Source: Cystobasidium ongulense
Taxonomy: Eukaryota > Basidiomycota > Cystobasidiomycetes > Cystobasidiales > Cystobasidiaceae
NCBI GenBank assembly: GCA_022835595.1
Contig: BQUP01000005.1
Coordinates: forward strand, 1,302,001 to 1,366,000
DNA: 64,000 nucleotides
Direction of reading: 5' to 3'
Shown: positions 1-13,500 of the stretch, piece by piece
Layout of the letters: each line of letters starts with the position of its first letter
How positions within the stretch are numbered: the stretch's first letter is position 1
Program-made: the position numbers and the translations under genes
Notes under the pieces: generated by a model
Seen by the model: the letters and a program-made list of their open reading frames with translations, nothing else
The model's database searches: none
What the model was told of the DNA's origin: nothing

Positions 1-830
1 GGTCTGCACTCACGCTCCTTCTCCCACTCGTCGAGACCAGCTAGGAAGGCGGCGGCCTGCTGGTCTATGTGCCCCACGCTTGAGCCTGGGCCGGTGTTGG
101 CAGTAGCAGAGGCGTGCTGAGAATGGTCCATGACTTCAGGCAAGCGCAGTCTGAAGGCGCGATGGAGGACTTCTTTCAGGTTAGGGTCATCGATGCTATA
201 TAGTTGGAATCACGTGCCATGCAAGGGTGGTCAGTTGAGGGTACCTACTCGACAGAGGAATGCGAACTGAATAGGCCCACGACTCTTCCAGGCGCACTCC
301 ACATGCAAAGAACCATCCTCCGGCACCACCGAGGTTGCGCAGGTTGACCGACCGTGCAGAGGCAGAGAGGGCGTTTCTGACCCTCGAGGTGTATGGCTTG
401 GGGAGGGAGATGGAGAGGTAGTCGCTGGAGCATACCGAGACAGTCAGCAGGTGTCAGTGTGATAGCAATGCTTGCACTCACCGGTCTGGCACGCTGGCGA
501 GGTTGATGCCTAGCCAATATGGCAATTCGACGGTAGTTCCTTGCTTGATCTGGACATGGCCATGTCAACAAGAGAGCGTTGACGCCCATCCAGCATGATA
601 GACACCCACATCGCGGTCAGTTGCGCCTTCGAGATGGCCTAGATTGGGCACTTCGAGCAGAAAGGTGCAAGGCAGCCGCTGTTGTGTCGCGTAGAATGGT
701 CGAGTGCAGAGAAGCGCGTCGACGAGGTGGTGCAATTCAGTTAGCTGGTGGATGGAGAGTAGACGATAGACACCCTGCTCACCGTGTTCTCGGACAAGAA
801 TGCATCTACAGACCAGTACGCCGAAGCCAT
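1..830 (-). CDS. PSF3: GINS complex subunit Psf3, 3' end cut by window edge
   Basis: This is a subunit of the GINS tetramer (Sld5-Psf1-Psf2-Psf3), part of the CMG replicative helicase in the nucleus. I read five exons on the minus strand: 830-783, 678-610, 549-482, 424 to about 250, and about 192 to the edge. The first exon encodes MASAYWSVDAFLSENT, matching the Psf3 N-terminal 'YYDVDDIL' region. The second gives RLPCTFLLEVPNLGHLEG, matching the family's 'PCxFxxxxPGLGYLEG'. The third gives GTTVELPYWLG, matching 'KLSLPLWLA', and the last ends in FLAGLDEWEKERE, the C-terminal helix of the family. The fourth intron's donor is ambiguous (GTAGGT or GTACCC); the GTACCC choice keeps SSIDDPNLKEVL in frame. 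The start is the first ATG in frame with the conserved N-terminus. Only the last residues should be missing. Confidence 0.88.
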
Positions 831-1309
831 TGCGAAAATCGATGTTGATGTCGATGGAAAGCAAAGAGCTCGAGTGTCGTTAGAAGTGAGGATGATCCTA
901 CAGCTTGATTTTCTCCCATCCATCAGTCACTCCAAGGCACCATGCAGCTGCATACACTCTCTAGCATGCACATGCTGCACGGCATATAGTACAGTGTCGT
1001 CCTTGAAAGCACCCTCCAGTCGAAAGAAAGCGCCCGGAGGACTGCCAATTACTGTACTCGCAGACGGCAGCATCAAAGGCGAGAGCCAGCGACAACAGCA
1101 GCAGCAGCAGCAGCAAGCACGAGTCAAGAGGAGCTGCGTGTGTGCGAAGAGGGCCGCCGTACATACGTCAAGCGGCCATCCACGCTGTCCTCTTGCTCGG
1201 CCACATCAACCAGGCAGGCGCGACAGAGAGGCGTAAAGTAGAGGGACGAGACTGGCATCTGTCACCCAGCAGGACTCGGCTGCCGCCTGAAGGTGAGGAT
1301 AGGCATAGA
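831..1309. promoter_or_regulatory. Divergent intergenic region PSF3 / Sec7 gene
   Basis: About 480 nt separate the start codons of two head-to-head genes, so it should hold both promoters and 5' leaders. The only distinct structure I see is a (CAG)6 tract at 1096-1113. Several short open frames read through it, including poly-Gln and, on the reverse, poly-Cys, but none has family features. No TATA box or intron stands out. Confidence 0.5.
1096..1113 (+). repeat. (CAG)6 microsatellite
   Basis: Six perfect CAG units followed by CAA lie in the divergent upstream region of the Sec7-domain gene. The tract is outside any coding sequence I support and is probably in a 5' leader. It may be length-polymorphic between strains. 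Confidence 0.85.
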
Positions 1310-4300
1310 ATGGATGCTGAAGATGGTGCTGACTCGCCTTGCCCCTCACAGCTAGCCAGAATGGACGGCCTTTACAGCAGCCACAGTGGCCCAGCTGCAG
1401 ACGGCCAGCATATGCAGACACCAAACGACGACGACGTGGAGTACGACAGCCATGTCAACCAGATCACAATACCCTCGTATGCATCCAGTCCCAACTCGCC
1501 TCAGACGCCCTTCAGTCCGCGCGCCATGGCGATACAGCAACTCAAGCGTGCCGCCTCGGTGCGAGAGGCTGCTGGAAGGAGGGAAGAGCAGCAACCACAC
1601 CAGCAGCATCTGCAGCTATCTGCCAGTGATCACGGCCACTCGCAGGCCTCGCTCTCGCCTGCTGCCAGCTCGCTTGCATCCCCCGGCATAGGCATGAGTC
1701 CCAGCATGTCGCGTGCGCCCTCCATCAAGCGGCTCGGTCTCGAGAGGAGCGCCTCTGATGCTGCAAGACGCATGGCCATGGCGAAGCTGACAGGCGAGAA
1801 AGTCACAGCGTGCGTCGACAACACCTTTTACTCTCTTCATGCAAATCTCGGTGGGCTGAATGATCTTTTTCCTTTGCCACCATGATCCATCTGCAATTAT
1901 TGCTCGAATGGAAACAACAGTCCGCCTGAATTCACAATGCCAAAGACGCCCCTCCCAGCTGGTCCTCTACCGACGCTAGCAGACCTTCAAGCGCGCCACG
2001 AGCAGCGGTTCGGGCTGGCTTCACCCGAACCCGTCCCTTCTACATCAAGCCCCAGTCCTCCCCACGGCCTCTCTCGCAACCCTTCATCAGCATCGATAGC
2101 TCTCTCGCGTCAACTGTCAACAGCAAGTGCACGCATTGGCTCAAGTAATCTGTCGCGCAATCCATCACTTGCATATTCCGGAGCTGGTGGATCTCCGTCG
2201 CCCGCTCAATCATCAGCGGACCATGGTATGCCCGACAGTACTGAAGATGATGAGTCAAAACAGCGTCGAACAGACGAAAGACAAGAAGCTCGAAGTAATC
2301 TAATACGCAAGCTGTCGAGGGGCAGGTTGGCAGGAGCAGCCGCCGCGGCCAATCTCAAAGATCGACACGCGGCTCAAGCTGGAGCTGTCACAAATGACTC
2401 TACATCTACTCATACGAGTCCAGAAGTTGAAAGAAGACCCTCTTTAGCCGATGTACTCGCCCGAGCCGAATCTCGCAATCAAGTGAGAGCACAAACTCCA
2501 GAAACGCCTTCTCATGCATCAGGTCAACGGCAAGATCATACACCTCAGCAAATACATACATCTACTGCAGACTCTGCATCTCCTTTGCAAGATTTCGCCT
2601 CTCCGGTATCAGTAGCCTCGATAGCCTCGGGATCGCCTTCCGCCTCCGCCCTTCGACGCGCGGCCAATCTTCGACAATACGACCATATACCCATTCCACC
2701 TACGCCAGCCACAGGCTCAACCACTGCGTCTCATTCGAATACGAACTCTACTTCTTCGACTTTCTCTCCTACTAGTAACGGGGGCGGACCAGCGTCAGCT
2801 CATGAGAGCATATACAGTACAATGTCAAATTACAGATCTTACAGACATACGATGGAAAGAGACCGAGATTCGGCTATAGCAAGAATGCAGATGGAGGATG
2901 CTTTTGAATTTGATATTGCAGCTCTAGAAGCTGCGCGAGCTAGTGTTGCTACTACAGCTTTCACCGCTGGAAATGGGAAAGCTAAGCTACACGATAAGCA
3001 ACTCTTCTCCGACGATGACAGGAGAGAAGAGCTTGAAGAAGAGCTTGAAGATGACAGAGTTGCTGCACCGCTGGAACGCCGAAGACAGAAGCTGTCGGAA
3101 GATGATCCCACTTTGCGGCAAACAGACTTTGCCCCGGCGTCTGCGCTTCAACAAGCTCAAATGGCTCCAGGAGTTCCACACCCTCAGTTTTCGCTGCAGC
3201 AGGATAGAGCACCGCAATATTTGCCAGAACCAGAACCACCCTACATCAATGAGAAATATAGAAGACCGTCTGATAGTACCGAAACGTCAAGCCATTCCGC
3301 CAGAAATAGGGCTATAGGATCAATGCCACAGACACCAGAATCGATTTCGCCAGCTACACCTTTCGCATTTTCGCCTGCTGCTGATAGATCGTATGCTCAA
3401 GGAGCGGCTGAACTGCAGGGCACCTCTGCCGGAGCCAGTCCCATCCCCAGGCCACATGAACACCAATATGCAGAACCTTCATTCACGCAAGATGATCACA
3501 TTGAACAGTCCTTCTCGTTCCTGAGGCATCACCAGAAAGAACCTAATGGCGATTTCCCAGTCAGCGTGATCAGTTCGCGAGCGTCAACAAATCCGGACAT
3601 TGTGACGCTACCGGTAGATGAGCAACCTCCCATGCCGCAGATAGCCTCTCTTCCTATTGATTTACAGGCAGTCTTCAAGGATCGCGATGACAAGGCCCAC
3701 CCGCCACCCGCGATACCGGACAATGCCGTCGGATCAAGCAACCAGGAAATACATGAAGAAACCAGCCAACACGGGGAGACTTACGGACTTGAGGAACACG
3801 AAGATAATGCTGGACCTGAGTCTGAGTATCGATTTCCAACTGCCAGCAGCAGGGGCCGAAGACCAGATTCGGTGAGTTATATGATGAACATAGTTCCGTA
3901 ATATGCAGTGTTATTAAGTGTTTACAAAACTTCCATTGTAGATGTCTTCGTCAAATGATCATCATGATGATAACCTTAATAGCATGATTAGCCAGCTTGA
4001 AGCGATGCAGGCAGCTGGAGCGTCGGAGGCCCAACCACAATCCAGGTAGGTTGCGGAAGCTAGTAGTGCTAAGAGCAGAGTATCGCTGACAATTGGTTCG
4101 ATGCCAGTCATTCGCCTTTGACAAGAAAGGCCTTCGGTACACGAGGCCTTGAGCAAGGAAAGAAAATTTTGCCTCGTCAACCGCCCCAGCAAGTGTTCCC
4201 GCCAACAAGTCCGACTACCCACCACACGCATGCAGCGCATCACGGACTCCCCAACCCAAAGCCACATTCGTTGGCTCACCTGGCTTCACAGCTCCGCCAG

Positions 4301-6670
4301 CCTTTGTTGCAAGCCAACGGCTCGCCTGAGCTAGCCCATCGAGATTCGCCTTCTCAGAACGGTAGAAGCAACTCTAAGGAGAGAGCACCGGCATTAACAC
4401 AGAGGACGGCAAGACAAGCTGCTCGGGGCGGTGCGGGGCATGTGACTCGAGAGAGCGAGGCCGAAGTATTGGATTTCGCAGAAGACAGACCAGCATATAA
4501 CTCTGGTGCATCCGCTGAGAACGATAGTGCTCCTAGCCTTGCTCGTACTGGTACCGGATCTTCCTCCTCTGGCTTCTCTACGCATTCCGACAACGCATTC
4601 GCAGTTACGTCTGCAGTGGTTCCACCTGGCCAGACGAAAGAGCAGGTCATGTCTAGACTCTCCAGCCTTTTGTCTAGCTACAAAACCCACCCAACGAAGA
4701 AGCCGACAGCGCTGGACGATCCCCCTCGCCACCTCTTGCTACACTCACCTGTCTTGCAGGTGGTGAACTCGAACACTGTCAAGGATCGGTACCTGTTCCT
4801 CTTCAGTGACATCTTGGTTATCGCAAAGCCGATCATCAGCGACGATGTAACGGGCGAGCCACTGGTTCCAAATCTAGATACTAAATTCCTCGTCAAAAGT
4901 ATTGTTGAGCTCCCAAAGCTGAAGCTTACGGCACAAACAACCGATATTGGCGAAGATCCGGTACAGAAACGCAAGCATCCTCTCCTTTTGACATTTGTGG
5001 ACCGCTTTGCAAACGATCCTCGAAAAGCTGTCAGCGCTCTGGTGGCCAGAGCAGGACTGTCAAATGACCCTACAACTATCGCAAATCTGCTATTCCGGAA
5101 CCCCGAGCTGAACAGATCGCAACTCGGAGGGTTCCTAGCCCATCGAGATCAGAAGCCCGTCCTGAAAGCATACTGCGATCGCTTCCGGCTTGCTGGTATT
5201 CGGATAGAGGACGCTTTGCGCGTCTTTATCGGATCGTTGCGCCTACCTAACGATTATACAGCTGCGGAATACCTGCTTGGTGTCTTTGCTAGTCAATGGT
5301 TGGCCAGCAATCCTGGAACTGGAATGACAAATGATGGCGTGTTCGCAACGAAGCTAGTTCTATCGATGATGGAGCTCAACGATGCTTTGCATTCTGGCAT
5401 AGACGACGAGGCAACGGCAGCAGGCAGCTTATTCAGCTTTCCAAACTCGGCAATCACTGTCGACGATTTTATCGCGGCGTTCCGCCTAAAGGATCCACAT
5501 GGCGCCTTGCCCGACGAGCATCTTACTCGCATCTATCTATCAATTCGAAAAGATCGACTTCAGCAAGCTGCCGACAATTCTGTCATCAGTGGCATACCTG
5601 ACATAGAGGTCGTCATGCACCCTAGCAAGCTACCAAACAGACTCACCTATCGCACCGCTTCCGAGAACATCTCGTTATCGATACCGAAAGTGGATCCCAA
5701 GTTTGCAATCAAGCTCGTCGGGCAAGATCTTCGCTTCGAACCACCAGTCTTGACCTTTGCCCGAAGTCGGACAGCTACCTTCCGCGTGACTCCCACAGCA
5801 CTCGGCAGCAAAGCTATGCTTTTCATTCGACTTGGACAGAATGCGCATCTATATAGCAGTCTTCCCATCAACAAGACGTTCTCTGTCGAAAGGGCATTTA
5901 TGAATCACACTTTCCAGATAGCTTTCGTCAACCACCTTGGGGTTAAGCGGAAATATCTCTTCAGCTTGAGCAACATCGAAGCCAAGTATAGCTGGGTGGA
6001 CACTTTGCGGACAAAGATTGAGAACTCGCCGATCGAGCAAGCGGATACTCCTCGACCAGCGCGTCTAAGTGATGCCGTATCCCTGCAGGTCTTGCGCGAT
6101 GCTCTGATAGCACCAGACGAGCCAGCACCGGTCCTTGCGAACAAATCTCCCTATCACGGAGGGCGACCTGGCTTTAGCACACCTCCTACATCGAGAGGCA
6201 GGTCTGCGGCAGGTGGAGGCCTTGGCTTGCAACGATCCAGTTCAATATCGAAAACGTATGTGCACGGGCAGGGCAAAGCCGAAGCCGATCTAAACGACCA
6301 GAGACGCCCATCCGGGACAAATTTGTCTCTGTTGGCCCCACTCAGTATGCGACGGGGCAGTCGAGACGACGAGAAAGCTGTCTCGCAGCAGCAACAGCAA
6401 CAACATTACAAGACTGGACACGAACTTGTCACGGCGGTGCGCCAAAATTCATTAATGCCTCTAGTTCTTGGCTTTGTTGGAGCCGGAGTCGAAGGTCTCG
6501 ATGCTCGTGAGTAGCTGTGTATGCGCGGTCTCCTTCCGTGTAGCTGACTTTGTTCCACTGGTGCTACGATGTCTTGAATAGTGCCAAGAAAGCCTGTCTA
6601 TCCAGCAAATACACAGGTACACGCGACGCCCCCGCAAGCTCGAGGAATGGGCCGCTTTAGAAATTTGTAA
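1310..6670 (+). CDS. Sec7/PH-domain ArfGEF-like protein
   Basis: Five exons (1310-1809, 1921-3871, 3942-4045, 4108-6506, 6582-6670) join in frame to about 1680 residues. The first two thirds are low-complexity Ser/Pro/Ala-rich sequence. A PH-like segment (HLLLHSPVLQVVN...RYLFLFSDILVIAKPI) lies near residues 1050-1145. It is followed by a Sec7-like domain near 1149-1342 (FANDPRKAVSALVARAGL, ELNRSQLGGFL, ALRVFIGSLRLPND) and a second PH-like segment near 1375-1495 ending in LFSLSNIEAKYSWVDTLRTKI. Sec7 domains load GTP on Arf GTPases at Golgi, endosomal or plasma membranes. By hand alignment the position of the catalytic glutamic finger (family GDYLGERDE) reads GGFLAHRDQ, so the Glu appears replaced by His; activity is therefore uncertain. 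A start at 1361 is also possible. The gene converges on the HDA1 gene with a gap of about 157 nt. Confidence 0.85.
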
Positions 6671-6827
6671 AATCGTACCGCATGATACTTCGCATAGCTA
6701 CGACAACTGTGTATACGACAACATTATGACCTATTTAGTTCCTTAACGCCCGAAGTGTTGCAGTATTTTAGTTTTCTTGTCTAAATCAAACCATGTCGGA
6801 ATCGTTTCCTCGATCAGCAGGTCTCTC

Positions 6828-9800
6828 TCAACCCTGCAAACCAGGATCTGCCTGCCCATCAACCGACATATCGCCATTCGTCCCGTGTTCGTGCACATCT
6901 GAAGTCTTGGTAGGAGGCATGTCGACTTTGCTCGCTAAAAAATTGACTATTGCAGGCCACCGGTCGTGCAGGACGTGTGTCGGCCTTGGATCTTGAGAGA
7001 TAATGACTAAAGTACATCGATGTGAGCAGATGTTCTTGGCATACATTCCTTCTCATGCCCATACACAGCTTACCTTCTGAGTATCGATTGCCCACTCTGG
7101 TCTTCTCTGCCTGTTCTTGCTGCTCTGTGGGGAACACGGCCAGAGATAACTGTAGCGAAGGGGCGTCAGCCTCGAATATTCTCGCTTGACAAGCGGATGC
7201 CTCTTACATTTTTATACCAACTTCTTAGACCAGGGACTTCGGCATTCGAGTACAAAGACATAGGTGTATGCATGTCAAATAGCTGGACAGCAGCCTTGAC
7301 GCGCTGTTTGCAAGAATCGGCTGGGAAACGTACAGCGTAAGTCTATGCTGCTGGATGGAAACGGAAGCTCTGTATTGGCTCACCTCTTCGGTTGACCAAG
7401 TTCACAAGAGTATTACAGCCGACACTTTGGCCAATTAAGACTACTTGCTTCACATTCTCAGCCAGCCTAAGAGGGCGGGAAGGGAACGATCAGTCATGAT
7501 AAATGGCAAACAACCGGCCAATACATACTGTACGATAGTGTCCCAAACGTGCAGAACCAGTTGATTCTCGCGCGCCGCCAATTTGTCCTGGTCGAGCTGA
7601 GATGTTACCATTGAATCAGCGCTCTGGAATGGTGCATGAAAACTGGGGCATCTTCTTACACCCGCGACAGTTTCAGAGTGGGCCAATATATTGACGTCCA
7701 CTAATGCCCATTCGTTGCCATGTACCCATTCAATGACCTGCCGGCTTGTGTCAAGCTAAAGCGGCAGGATCAGCATTCCATCCTGTGACGCTCTTGTAAG
7801 AAGTCTCACCAGAAAACTTCTCTCCAACTTAATATCTGCTGTTAAGGCGTTGAGTTCGCCTCTCAAATTTCCCCTGAATGATGTGCCTGAACGTTAGCGC
7901 AAGTCGTAAATATTAAATTCGATGACCCACATGTCGTGTACCAGTAATACGAGGGTATCCACGTTGAACAGGTTATCGCTGTTCGGACCAAGTCAGCCAA
8001 TGACGCACGTGTCGAATTTTAGATGGACAACATACCTGACCAGCAGTTGATCCTTGAAAATTGCCTCCAAATTGGGATCTGCTATCGGCACGTTGTACAT
8101 GCCAAAGTTGTCATAGAGATATGATGTTCGATGAGCTTTGAGAATTTCTGATGAAAGAATCGGTAGTATCAGAGACGATGCAACGGGTCTGTGCAGTGAC
8201 ATACGGGGCTTACCTGTAATTGGAGTGATCTTCCCAGCATTGGCCAGTTCTGAGATGAAGAGAAAAGCGATCAGACAGGACATCTGCACATGGCGAGTTA
8301 TACATACCGTTCTGCTTGGCGAACGTCGGCTGAATAGACTTCCAGTGCCTGCTCTGCTCTTCGCTGACCAGATGTAGCGCTCGAACAGCAGCAGGCTGCG
8401 CGACTAGCGCGGGCATCTCGGGAGGAATCTCGCCTAGCAATACTTTTACGCATTCGAGGGCTGATTTAGATATTGATTCGACGTTGTATCCTCCCTACAT
8501 AACGAAGTCAGTGACTATAAGTTTGGCATATAATCGAGATGTATCCGTACCTCTAACGCAATCACCATTCGACCCCCTGCCAGCGCTGACAGCATGTGTG
8601 TCATTTGCGCATATCCGCCCGGTGAGACATGGCAGCCGCCAAGCTGGTCGCCTTCTGCAGCGTCGAAGCCAGCAGATACTGGCGCAGTGGGTATTCCGTG
8701 TGAGTATATGAGTATGAATCGGGAGATGGTCGTGTTCTTACCGAGGACGAAGTCTGGTCTGAATTCATATGCAATTGGCATCACGATTTTCTGGAAAGCG
8801 GCGACATAGTCTGCATCTGTCATGCCTCCGCTTGGCCAAGGGATGTTCACGCATCTGTGCAAGATTTCGGTCCGTTAGTCGCTTTTCATCTGTGTGCTAT
8901 CACCACGTCGTAATTGCTCACCGTCCCTCCGCGCCCTCTGCACCAACCATATCGGCGCCTCCAAATGATCCGCCCGGATAGAAAGTACCATTGTCGTAAC
9001 GATGTATCGAGATATACAGCACATCCGGATCGGACCAGAAAGCCTTCTGAGTTCCATTGCCTGGGTAAGAATTCAATTATACATTCTTTGTTTTGAGATT
9101 TCAAATTCAATTCCTCACCATGATGCACGTCCCTGCGAGAGCCTTGCTTGTCAGCAACCAGGAGGTCTGAACGCAGCCGGTGGAGCAAACGTACCAGTCA
9201 AGAATCAAGATTTTGCGAATACCCTGCTGCTTATATACAGTTTTCAAGTATGCTGCTGCTACTGCAACATTGTTCTGCGTGTGCGTCATGACAGTAAGCG
9301 GCCTGCATACAGTATTTCTTGCAATTGTAGACTTACATAGAAGCAGAAGCCCATGGCTTGTTCTGGTTCGGCGTGGTGGCCCGGCGGCCTGTGAGAATGA
9401 GTTTTAGGGTGAGTCCACGGATGTGAAATCATCTTGAGACACCCATTCACCTGACAATAGCGAATGCATTGGCTATCCGGCCATCTGCTACGGCTCGACA
9501 TGTCTCGATGACTCCACCTAATGAGAGCCTGGCGCACAGGGCAGTATGTTCGTTGACGTAGAGGGAAAGGCGGCTGAAGAATTGTCGATTAACATTGTAG
9601 AATCCTGAGGGTTGGTCTGCGAGGAAGGAGGGAGGGTAGGTTCGAAGGGAAAACTTCAGCAACTATAGATGCTCCTTCTATCGCGGCGTGTACCACTTAC
9701 TGGCAAAACTGTTCACTTTATGCCATAATTCGGCCGAGTGGATGAGGGTAGCTTCGGCTTTGACAGCTTCGCGAATAGCTATCCGGTCCATTCTTGAGAG

Positions 9801-10353
9801 TAAGCCCGCGTCTAAGTGTAGGAAAGATGGGCGTGTGTCAGCGAGTGATCTCAAGCTAGCATCTAAATACTTGCACACCCTGCAGACGTTGGTGTATCCC
9901 AACAATACGATCTGGTTCCTCTGGATGGACATCCTCTGCATCTGCCCCGACATAAGCGTGGTAGGTCATTTTTGTGCTGTAGCAGTAGCCTGATAGTTGC
10001 AGTGTCAGCCATTTTAGCCTGCGTAGATATAGCCTGGACCTACCAGTCCTGGGCCGAAGGGCTCTATGTACGATTGCATCGGATGTGCTATAGGTGCCTT
10101 TCCCGACCTGGGCGGAGTCTTCCTCTTCGTCATCGCTGTCGGAGATGTGGTGATAGCCATTGCTGAGTGAATTCTGAGCTGGATTGGAGCTCTCCTGCGT
10201 TGTGCTCCCATGGCTGCTGGTGTTCGCATTCACGTCGGTCAACACACGTGCAGCAGCAGACGGGTTGCTGTGGCTCTTGGGCCGGCCATTGCTGTGGCTT
10301 GAGGACGCAGGCAGCTCGACATACGGCAGCCGCGACGGTCCAGCGATGGCCAT
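6828..10353 (-). CDS. HDA1: Class II histone deacetylase with Arb2 domain (Hda1/Clr3 type)
   Basis: This is a Zn-dependent lysine deacetylase of the Hda1 class, which silences chromatin in the nucleus by removing histone acetyl groups. I read about 20 short exons (first ones 10353-10044, 9989-9879, 9811-9701, 9616-9451, 9388-9337). Together they show an acidic Ser-rich N-tail, TGYCYSTKM...[28 protein letters not shown], the zinc and charge-relay motif [25 protein letters not shown] and the closing ALEGGYNVES. All expected catalytic motifs are present. Downstream segments ([46 protein letters not shown]) fit the Arb2 domain, which follows the catalytic domain in Hda1/Clr3. A possible 36-nt intron after ETVAG is uncertain because the frame stays open either way. 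The stop is at 6828-6830. Confidence 0.92.
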
Positions 10354-10537
10354 GCTTCTCTGTTGTTGCTGTTGATGACGGTCGTCGTGGTCGGTGGTGG
10401 TGCAGAGGAAAGAAAGAAAGCTCGACCTCTACAGCTTGTCGCTCTTCCAACTGCGCCAACAAGAAGAAGATACAAGACACCCTCCAGCATGCAAGAGCGA
10501 TAGCATTCATCGCTATCGACACCATCTACCGCCCGCC
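10354..10537. promoter_or_regulatory. Bidirectional promoter HDA1 / PAN2
   Basis: Only 184 nt separate the start codons of the head-to-head HDA1 and PAN2 genes, so the two must share promoter sequence or overlap in their leaders. The stretch is rich in purine and pyrimidine runs, with GAAAGAAAG near 10417 and CAAGAAGAAG near 10460. I see no clear TATA element. Confidence 0.5.
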
Positions 10538-13500
10538 ATGTCCTGGCAGCCCCACGGGCGCGTCTTCCTGCCCGCCGTCCAGTGCCTCGCCTTTGACGCC
10601 CACGCAGAGCTGCTCTGGACAGGCAGCGCTGCCGGCCATGTCTCGTCGCACTTTACAGCCAAGGAGTACGCCTTTTCGCGATACACCTCGTACCGCGCAC
10701 ACCTCCCTGGGCCCGTCCAGGAGATCCTGCCCGACGAGCGTGGCATCCTCTCGGTCGGCGGCAGCCTCAAGCTAGCCAACAGGCGCGGCGTTGCGGCCTG
10801 GAACACCTAGTGGGTGGTTTCCAGTGGCTGCTAGCGGATGCTTCTGCACACTGACACTGCTCATGCTGTTGTTCTTGCTGCTCTGATCTCTCGTTATGCC
10901 TCGATCACGTACCTCTATCTACTATATTCCACCTACCCTGTACCATACTGCCAACAGCAACGAAGGCAACAACCTCAACACGGCGTGCTACTCCAACGCT
11001 TCGTCCTCCGAGATCGTCGCTGGAGGGACCAACATATTCGGGGGGACGCAGCCTGACCTGCTCTGCATCAACGCTGGCTCGGGGACCATCTTGCGGCGGG
11101 TGAGTTGGCACGACTTGCATAGGTATACTCTGCTAAGCGTCCTTTTCGCAGGTGCCATCCACCGCGCCCATCACCTGCGTCAGGCGGTCCAATCTCGTCG
11201 TCTGCGGGCAAGCCGACGGGCGCATAGTCCTGCGCGATCCACGGTCTCTGCGCGCAGAACAGACAATAACTGCACATACAAACGGCCTTTCTGCCTTGGA
11301 AGTGCAGGGCAACTGCCTCTTGAGTATAGGATATACTATACGGTCAGTTTGGGTCCCACCCGAATGCGCGCCTGGACTGCTTTGTTGATACTCAATTGCC
11401 CCACCATCAGACAAGGCGTCCCGGTAGTCGACCCCCTCGTCAAGGTCTTCGATATACGCGCCCGCCGTCCTCTTCCGCCCGTCGCCTTCCCTTCGATTCC
11501 CGCCTTCGTCAAACCACACCCCCGCAACAATTCCATGCTCTTCATCGCGTCCGCCCAAGGCCACTTCCAGCTCGCCGACTTGTCAAACCCGGCATCCATA
11601 GAGTTCTACACAACCGAAACCAACTCATATCTTACCGCAATGACTGTCGCTCCAACAGGGCAAGGTCTGGCATTCGCAGATGCCGATGGTATCGTTGACG
11701 TCTGGTCAGCTGCTCCACCAGATGAGGAACCTGTCTTTGCACGCTTTACAAATCCAGTTGAGATGCCTGAACCACCCGAGCCTCCCAAGCATATCAACTG
11801 GACGCCCGAGACCCCTCTAAACTCGATTGGTATGCCGTATTACGACAGTCAGCTTTTCTCCTACCTGCCTTTGCAGTACTATAGCTCGCCTTATTCGCCG
11901 TTCGGCCAACCTCCCAGGCCTATCGATCCAGCTGTTCTGGCAACTATCAAAACAGTAGGATCGTTCATGTTCAGCACAAATCTCGAGTCCTCTGACTTTG
12001 TATCACCCAGGTCGATTTCGTAGGCTACGCTGTCAACCCAAAGACAACCAAGCGCAATCAGGCACTAGCACATGGCACGAAAGCACGCGAGGCCAGCCGG
12101 AAGATGGATGTTCCGCTTTTCAGAAGCGAAAAGGAGCGGGATGATGCCGCCAAGCGGAAGCATCAAGGCAAGAGCGAGAAGGTGAGTACCGGACGCATGC
12201 ATATGCCAGGGCCAAGGATCACTGACTGCTGTCCTTACTGCTGCTTTGCTCATACAGTCTGCCGAGTCGGTCGAAGAAGCGGCGGCGGTCAGTAAGCGAG
12301 AGCACATGCCGAAATACTATCGGAAAGTGGAAATCAAGTATAGCAAGTTTGGAGTTGAAGACTTTGACTTTGGGTGAGGAATCTTTTGCTTCATAGGACG
12401 AAAGCATGACTGAGATTATCCTGCTTGATTTCTCTCCAGATTTTATAACAAGACGCCATACAGCGGCCTCGAGACACATATCGTAAACTCCTATACAAAC
12501 GCACTGATGCAGGCGCTACGATTCGTCCGCCCGCTAAGAGAATTGGCAGAAGGACATATTTGGACCTCGTGCCCGAGAGAGAATTGCCTACTCTGCGAAG
12601 CCGGATTCCTGTTCAAAATGCTTAGCGATGCAAAAGGTGTTAATTGCCAGGCGTCGAACTTCTCCAAGGCTTTTAGCTCTAGTCAGCAAGGTACGGCATG
12701 CCTCGTATATCTTTTGCCTGTTGCGTAGCTACACTGACACTTCACTTCACTCCAGCAAACGCCCTTGGGCTGATGGACATCGATGATGCTTCTTCGCAAG
12801 TAGCATATTCGTCTCTTATACAGATTTGCAACCGTTTCCTACTTGAGACCATGAACTCTGAGGCCGACCGCGGTGCGAAGAACTCGGATGTATTGAAGCA
12901 AGAGCCAAGAATGTCGGCCCGTGTGATACCTTCGCCTTTATCGCAGATCATGGGTCTAGCTGTTCGCACCACGAGTACCTGCTCTCACTGTGGCTATCGA
13001 AGCAGTCGAGAGTCATCGACAAATGTACTCGATCTAGTCTACCCTCGAAAGGTGAGTACCGCACTCAATCAAATCGACCTCAATGGCAGCTCACGTAATT
13101 CTCTACGCTTCAGGCTTTGTCGAACGAGACTCAGCTGCCGACAGATTTCCCAGCAATCTTCAAAGCTTCAATAGCCCGCGAAGCAATGACCAAGGTCAGC
13201 TGTCAGGGGTGTCGTTCACTATCTAGCGCAAGAGTCCGGCGAGAATTGGCGGGCGCGCAGCTACCTCCTGTGCTTGCTGTCAATACCGCGGTTCATACAC
13301 CAGATCACGTCGAGTTGTGGCTGGACAAGCAGACACGTTCGGGTTCGCAACGCTTCTTGCAGCCGGCTCTGGCTATTTCACCCTCAGGAGATCGTATTGT
13401 TCCACTGTCGAGAGAAAACATGACAGACAATCAAGGAATGTTCGTATATGAGCTGCGTGCTATGGTCGTCCAGATTCAAGCGGACGATGATCCGGCCCAT

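Noticed and set aside
784-1236. Open frame with poly-Gln upstream of the Sec7 gene
   Set aside because: It overlaps PSF3 exon 1 on the other strand and the divergent promoter; the Gln run is the CAG microsatellite.
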